Shown: positions 23,987 through 28,255 of the stretch, piece by piece | How positions within the stretch are numbered: position 1 is the first letter of the stretch | How the letters are laid out: the number at the start of each line of letters is the position of its first letter | DNA from: Devosia sp. | GTDB taxonomy: Bacteria; Pseudomonadota; Alphaproteobacteria; Rhizobiales; Devosiaceae | Reading direction: 5' to 3' | DNA: 28,255 nucleotides | Assembly: GCA_011322005.1 (NCBI GenBank) | Contig: DROE01000155.1 | Location: forward strand, 1 to 28,255 | Notes under the pieces: model-generated | The model's database searches: none | Seen by the model: only the letters and a program-made list of their open reading frames with translations | What the model was told of the DNA's origin: nothing | Made by a program: the position numbers and the translations under genes

Positions 23987-24073
23987 GTTTCCTTTTCTGG
24001 CAAAACGACATTGACGTGCTGACGGCTTTGCCTTCAGCTGGGCCGGGCCGACTTCGCAAGGAAACAATATTCT

Positions 24074-25072
24074 ATGCTGGTTTTTATTCTCAAACGCCTG
24101 ATGCTGCTGCCGGTACTGATGTTTGTCTTTTCCATTGTTTCCTTCATTCTCATTCAGGCCCCGCCGGGAGACTTTGTTACCTCCTATGTGGCCGAACTTG
24201 CGGCCTCGGGCTCCTCCATGGATCAGGTGCAGATTGAAGCCCTGCGCAATCTCTACGGGCTGGATCAACCCGCCTACGTGCAATATTTCAAATGGGTGTC
24301 GCGCATGTTGCAGGGCGATCTGGGGCTGTCGCTGGACTTCCAGAAACCCATTTCCGAACTTATCGGCCAGCGGTTGCTGCTGACAGTAATTCTGGGGCTG
24401 GCGACCCTGATTTTCACCTTCATGGTGGCGCTGCCCATCGGCATCATCTCGGCCACGCGCCAATACTCGTTCTTTGATTACTTTTTCACCGTGTTCAACT
24501 ATGTGGGCGTTGCCACCCCCACTTTCATGACCGCGCTCATTCTGATGTGGTTTGCGTTTTCAAATTTCGGCATTACCATAACGGGTCTGTTTTCTCCCGA
24601 GTTCGCCGACGCCAGCTGGAGCTTTGCAAGGGTAGTTGATCTGGCAAAACATATCTGGCTTCCCATGGTCATTCTGGGACTTGACGGTACCGCGCGGCTG
24701 GCCCGCATATTACGGGCCAACCTGCTCGATGAACTCAACAAACCCTATATGGAAATGGCGCGGGCCAAGGGCATGTCCGAGTGGAGGCTGGTGCTAAAAT
24801 ACCCCTTGCGGCTGGCCATCAATCCGCTGGTTTCCTCGCTTGGCTGGTATCTGCCCCTGATTTTTTCGGGAAGCCTGATTGTGGCAACAGTACTCAATCT
24901 GCCCACCATCGGCCCGCTGCTTTTGCGCTCGCTTATCTCGCAGGACATGTTTCTGGCCGGCACCATTGTTCTGACCTATTTCGGCCTCGCCGTTATCGGC
25001 ACCCTGCTTTCGGACATCCTTTTGGCCTGGCTTGATCCGCGCATTCGCATGGAAGAGGCTTCGGGGAGATGA
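24074..25072 (+). CDS. ABC transporter permease (DppB/OppB-like)
   Basis: Inner-membrane permease of the importer, 332 residues, typical for the DppB/OppB subfamily. It opens with the characteristic short cytosolic start and first helix (FILKRLMLLPVLMFVFSIVSFILIQ), followed by PPGDFV, a periplasmic segment with LYGLDQPAYVQYFKW and GDLGLSL, and about five more helices. The ATPase-contact loop is MEMARAKGMSEWRLVLKYPLR. AAGGAAAC lies about 10 bases before the ATG. The end overlaps the next permease region (TGA at 25070-25072). Confidence 0.92.
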   Translation: MLVFILKRLMLLPVLMFVFSIVSFILIQAPPGDFVTSYVAELAASGSSMDQVQIEALRNLYGLDQPAYVQYFKWVSRMLQGDLGLSLDFQKPISELIGQRLLLTVILGLATLIFTFMVALPIGIISATRQYSFFDYFFTVFNYVGVATPTFMTALILMWFAFSNFGITITGLFSPEFADASWSFARVVDLAKHIWLPMVILGLDGTARLARILRANLLDELNKPYMEMARAKGMSEWRLVLKYPLRLAINPLVSSLGWYLPLIFSGSLIVATVLNLPTIGPLLLRSLISQDMFLAGTIVLTYFGLAVIGTLLSDILLAWLDPRIRMEEASGR

Positions 25073-25074
25073 CA

Positions 25075-26199
25075 ATGGACAGCCACACCCCGAGCGCCGA
25101 CCAGTATTTCCGAGAAGAGGCGGACGCAATTGCCATTGCACCAAACTGGAAGCTTGTCTGGTGGCGCTTCAAGAAACACAAGCTGGCGATGGTCTCGGGC
25201 ATCATCGTCATGTTTATCGTCATCATTGCCGCATTTCCCGGATTTTTCAGCACACAGGACCCTTCTGAAAGTCGCACGCGGGGTTCGTTCATTCCGCCCC
25301 AGGCTATCCAGTTCTGGGACAATGGCCCGGCCCTTTTTGCCTATGCCATCGAGGGAAAACGCAATCCGCGCACCCTGAAGATGGAGTGGGTCACCAGTGA
25401 AACAAAAAAAATACCGCTGCGCCTGTTCGGTACCGGCTATGAATGGGAGGTGCTGGGCCTGTTCAAGACCAATATCCACCTGCTGGCGCTGGTCAATCCT
25501 GATGATCAACCCGTGCATATTCTGGGTACCGACCGGCTGGGGCGCGATCAGTGGTCGCGGGTTCTGCACGGCACCCAGGTTTCGCTCTCCATCGGCTTGC
25601 TGGCGGTATTTCTTTCCACAATTATCGGTATTCTCCTTGGGGGGATATCGGGCTATTTCGGGGGCTGGGTTGACATGTTCATCCAGCGTCTGATCGAACT
25701 CCTCCAGTCCATTCCCCCCATCCCCATATGGCTGGCATTGTCCGCCTCCCTGCCCCGCACCTGGTCGGTGACGCAAGGGTATATCGCCATTACCGCCATT
25801 CTGGCGCTTATCACCTGGACCGGGCTGGCGCGTGAGGTGCGCGGGCGTTTTCTGGTGCTGCGCGAAGAAGATTTCGTTGTCGCAGCCAAGCTTTCCGGCT
25901 GTTCCCAGTTGCGCATCGTATTCCGGCACATGGTGCCCACGATGAGCTCTCACATCATCGCCGCGGTCACGCTGGCCATACCGGTGATGATTATCAACGA
26001 AACGTTCCTGAGTTTTCTGGGTCTTGGCCTCAGGCCCCCGGCCATAAGCTGGGGTGTGCTGCTTCAGGAGGCGCAGAACCTGCAATCCGTGGCTTTGGCA
26101 CCCTGGCTGATGCTGCCCGGCGTTGCGGTCATCATCACGGTTATTGCCCTTAACATCCTTGGCGACGGACTGCGCGACGCCGCCGACCCCTATCATTAG
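25075..26199 (+). CDS. ABC transporter permease (DppC/OppC-like)
   Basis: Second permease subunit, 374 residues, longer than DppC (about 300). The first helix (about 41-57) is separated from the core by a hydrophilic, probably periplasmic insert of about 100 residues; the family signature HILGTDRLGRDQWSRVLHGTQVSLSIG follows at about 145. The ATPase-contact loop is REEDFVVAAKLSGCSQLRIVFRHMVP, and the end LNILGDGLRDAADPY is diagnostic. Two starts are possible: ATG 25069, overlapping the upstream stop as ATGA, and ATG 25075, which has GGGGAG at proper spacing (25063-25068). I prefer 25075. Confidence 0.9.
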   Translation: MDSHTPSADQYFREEADAIAIAPNWKLVWWRFKKHKLAMVSGIIVMFIVIIAAFPGFFSTQDPSESRTRGSFIPPQAIQFWDNGPALFAYAIEGKRNPRTLKMEWVTSETKKIPLRLFGTGYEWEVLGLFKTNIHLLALVNPDDQPVHILGTDRLGRDQWSRVLHGTQVSLSIGLLAVFLSTIIGILLGGISGYFGGWVDMFIQRLIELLQSIPPIPIWLALSASLPRTWSVTQGYIAITAILALITWTGLAREVRGRFLVLREEDFVVAAKLSGCSQLRIVFRHMVPTMSSHIIAAVTLAIPVMIINETFLSFLGLGLRPPAISWGVLLQEAQNLQSVALAPWLMLPGVAVIITVIALNILGDGLRDAADPYH

Positions 26200-26213
26200 A
26201 AAAGACCGGCAGC

Positions 26214-27239
26214 TTGACCTCCGAAACAATTCTCTCAGTCAGAAACCTTAAAACCCGCTTTGTCATGGACGAGGGCACGGCCAGGGCCGTCGATGGTGTC
26301 AGTTTCGATGTGAGCCGTGGTCAGGTTGTTGGCATTGTGGGCGAAAGCGGTTGCGGCAAGAGCGTCACCATCAAATCCATCCTCGGGATAATCCAGAAAC
26401 CCGGGGAGGTCGTGGGCGGGGAAATATTATACCGCCGACGCGATGATGGGGCGCAAGAGCCCATTAATCTGCGCAATCTGGATGACCGGGGCGAAGAGAT
26501 GCGCGACATCAGGGGCAATGAAATCGCGCTTGTTCCGCAGGAGCCGATGGCAGCGCTCAGCCCGGTGCACACGGTCGGCAACCAGCTTGTCGAAGCCGTG
26601 CGTCTGCACAGGGATGTTTCCAAGGAAGAAGCGGCAAAAATCTGTATCGAGCGCATGGTCGAGGTGGGCATACCAAATCCCGAGGAACGCATGGGCGTTT
26701 ATTCGTGGGAGCTTAGCGGGGGGCTGCGCCAGCGGGTGATGATTGCCATGGCGCTTTTGTGCAGCCCGCGCCTTTTGATCGCGGACGAGCCGACCACCGC
26801 CATCGACGTCACCACCCAGGCCCAGGTGCTCAACCTGTTGCGAAGGCTGCAAAAGGAACAAAATCTGGCGATGATTTTTATCACCCACGATCTGGGAGTG
26901 ATTGCCCAGATTGCCGATTATGTGGTGGTGATGTATCTGGGCCGGGTCATGGAACAGGGCCCGGTGGATGATATATTCCACAATCCCCAACACCCCTATA
27001 CGCGTGCCCTGCTGGCTTCGATCCCCACCATCCACTCGGGAACCCGGCAGGAATTGCCCACCATTGGCGGCTCCATTCCTCATCCGTTCAACCGCCCAAA
27101 AGGCTGCCCGTTTTATCCACGCTGTCCTGACTTCATTCCAAAACAATGCGACCAGTTTACACCGGTTCCCTCCCCGGTCAGCGACACGCAATCGGTGGCC
27201 TGTTTTCTCCATTGCGATGCGGTGGAGGAAACAAAATGA
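26214..27239 (+). CDS. ABC transporter ATP-binding protein (DppD/OppD-like)
   Basis: First ATPase of the importer, 341 residues. Walker A is GESGCGKS (43-50), Q-loop VPQEPMAAL, signature LSGGLRQR (167-174), Walker B LLIADE (187-192) and the switch His in FITHDLG. The C-terminal oligopeptide-transport extension includes the cysteine cluster GCPFYPRCP. The D-loop reads TAID rather than the usual TALD. The start is a TTG 14 bases after the permease stop with a weak ribosome site; it matches the normal family N-terminus, and no ATG or GTG does. Its last bases overlap the next gene (ATGA). Confidence 0.92.
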   Translation: MTSETILSVRNLKTRFVMDEGTARAVDGVSFDVSRGQVVGIVGESGCGKSVTIKSILGIIQKPGEVVGGEILYRRRDDGAQEPINLRNLDDRGEEMRDIRGNEIALVPQEPMAALSPVHTVGNQLVEAVRLHRDVSKEEAAKICIERMVEVGIPNPEERMGVYSWELSGGLRQRVMIAMALLCSPRLLIADEPTTAIDVTTQAQVLNLLRRLQKEQNLAMIFITHDLGVIAQIADYVVVMYLGRVMEQGPVDDIFHNPQHPYTRALLASIPTIHSGTRQELPTIGGSIPHPFNRPKGCPFYPRCPDFIPKQCDQFTPVPSPVSDTQSVACFLHCDAVEETK

Positions 27240-28255
27240 GCAAAAAACCGGCTGAAAAACCCGTTTTGCTTGAGGTCAAAGGGCTAACCAAGTTCTTTCC
27301 CATCCGTTCCAAGGGTCTGCGCCGCAAGGTAATCGGACAGGTCAGGGCCGTCGATGATGTGAGCTTTTCGATTCTGGAAGGTGAAACACTTGGGCTGGTG
27401 GGGGAAAGCGGGTGCGGCAAGACCACGACGGCCCGCTGCATCATGCGGGCCATGACCCCTTCGGGTGGAGAAATACTGTTCCGCAAGGGCGATGGCGACA
27501 TTGCCGACATTGCCTTCATGTCCGAACGCGAGCTGTTCCCGATCCGGGGCGACATCCAGATGATATTTCAGGACCCATACGCCTCACTCAATCCGCGCAT
27601 GAATATTCTGGATATTATCGGGGAATCTCTGTTGGTGATCGGGGGCATGAAGGATCGGGACAAGCGCGCCGAAAGGGTGGGCGAACTGCTCGAACTGGTC
27701 GGCCTGCGCTCCGAATATATGCAGCGCTTTCCCCACGCTTTCAGTGGCGGTCAGCGCCAGCGCATCGTTATCGCCCGGGCCCTTGCGCTCAACCCCCGCC
27801 TGGTGGTGGCCGACGAGCCGGTCTCGGCGCTTGATGTTTCGGTGCAGGCCCAGGTGCTCAACCTGATGCTCAAGCTTCAGGACGAGTTCAACCTCACCTA
27901 TCTGTTTGTCGCCCATGATCTGAGCGTGGTCAAACATTTCTGCGACCGGGTTGTGGTGATGTACCTGGGGAAAATTGTCGAGATGGCGCCGACAGCAGCA
28001 CTGTTTGGAACACCCATGCACCCCTATACATCGGCGTTGATGGGCGCGGTGCCCGAGGCCGATCCGCGCCGCCGCGCCGACATGGTTCCCCTTGAAGGGG
28101 AAGTGCCCAGCCCGGCCAGCCCGCCCTCGGGGTGTCATTTCCACCCCCGTTGCCCCCATGCAAGCGAGCTTTGCGCCAAGGAAGCCCCAATATTTGAAGA
28201 ACACGCACCGGGTCATTTTGCCCGTTGTCATCATGTGGCGGAACTCGATCTTTCC
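27236..28255 (+). CDS. ABC transporter ATP-binding protein (DppF/OppF-like), incomplete at right edge
   Basis: Second ATPase of the importer; 340 codons are present and the frame is still open at the window edge, so the stop lies outside. Walker A is GESGCGKTT (56-64), Q-loop IFQDPYASLNPR, signature FSGGQRQR (169-176), Walker B VVADEP (190-195), D-loop SALDVS and switch His in VAHDLS. The C-terminal HPRCP cysteine motif and HFARCHH are present, so little is missing. ATG 27236 overlaps the previous TGA as ATGA, with GGAGGAA (27224-27230) inside the upstream coding region. Together with the preceding four genes it makes a complete importer. Confidence 0.93.
   Translation, partial: MSKKPAEKPVLLEVKGLTKFFPIRSKGLRRKVIGQVRAVDDVSFSILEGETLGLVGESGCGKTTTARCIMRAMTPSGGEILFRKGDGDIADIAFMSERELFPIRGDIQMIFQDPYASLNPRMNILDIIGESLLVIGGMKDRDKRAERVGELLELVGLRSEYMQRFPHAFSGGQRQRIVIARALALNPRLVVADEPVSALDVSVQAQVLNLMLKLQDEFNLTYLFVAHDLSVVKHFCDRVVVMYLGKIVEMAPTAALFGTPMHPYTSALMGAVPEADPRRRADMVPLEGEVPSPASPPSGCHFHPRCPHASELCAKEAPIFEEHAPGHFARCHHVAELDLS

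Noticed and set aside
24976..26229. 417-codon antisense frame over the second permease gene
   Set aside because: Same shadow effect; low-complexity charged translation, no ribosome site, and the plus strand encodes an unmistakable permease.
1..28255. Mobile elements, CRISPR arrays, tRNA or rRNA genes
   Set aside because: No transposase or integrase motifs, no terminal repeats, no spaced direct-repeat array and no cloverleaf or rRNA-like segments were seen.

Overview
The window looks like a chromosomal segment of an alphaproteobacterium, most likely of the order Hyphomicrobiales (Rhizobiales). The evidence is a gcrA-type cell-cycle regulator, the alphaproteobacterial two-domain dCTP deaminase, an argD-argF-hslO cluster, a SAM-II (SAM_alpha) riboswitch before metZ, and the long N-terminally extended forms of PstA and PstC. 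I cannot name a genus from sequence alone. The base composition is moderately GC-rich and even. I see no insertion sequence, phage gene, CRISPR array, tRNA or rRNA, so this reads as core genome with one accessory-looking transport and catabolism block at the right end.

Layout, left to right. (1) 1-4.3 kb: a HAD-IA phosphatase and dcd (minus strand), then metZ (plus strand) under a SAM-II riboswitch that carries its own intrinsic terminator, then a CDP-alcohol phosphatidyltransferase (minus). (2) 4.4-9.9 kb: trkH (K+ uptake), the minus-strand operon argD-argF-hslO, and gcrA, divergent from argD. (3) 9.9-17.6 kb: the complete phosphate-starvation operon phoR-pstS-pstC-pstA-pstB-phoU-phoB, all minus strand, with a Pho box of three 11-bp-spaced units between phoR and pstS. 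A polyphosphate kinase 2 gene is divergent from phoR. (4) 18.5-21.6 kb: a fructuronate reductase/mannitol dehydrogenase-family gene divergent from a 2-keto-3-deoxygluconate kinase-like gene, then a DUF924 protein. (5) 22-28.3 kb: a five-gene ABC importer of the peptide/oligosaccharide class (binding protein, two permeases, two ATPases). The last ATPase runs off the right edge.

How the genes work together. The PstSCAB importer, PhoU and the PhoR-PhoB two-component system form one phosphate sensing and uptake unit, and PPK2 next to it connects phosphate status to polyphosphate. UxuB-like and KdgK-like enzymes are two steps of hexuronate catabolism (the intervening mannonate dehydratase is not in the window). 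The neighbouring importer may feed that route, although its ligand cannot be read from the sequence. MetZ makes homocysteine and is predicted to be shut off by SAM, the downstream product.

Most genes are ordinary. The non-coding signals are the most interesting part: the riboswitch with mutually exclusive terminator and antiterminator pairings; a gcrA promoter with a GANTC methylation site between -35 and -10 and a tandem 9-bp repeat just upstream; a probably leaderless, membrane-segment-free PhoR; a 15-bp hairpin between the binding-protein gene and its permease; and five convergent gene junctions that are all overlapping, abutting or separated by only 7 bp. I did not find a clearly new multi-gene system.
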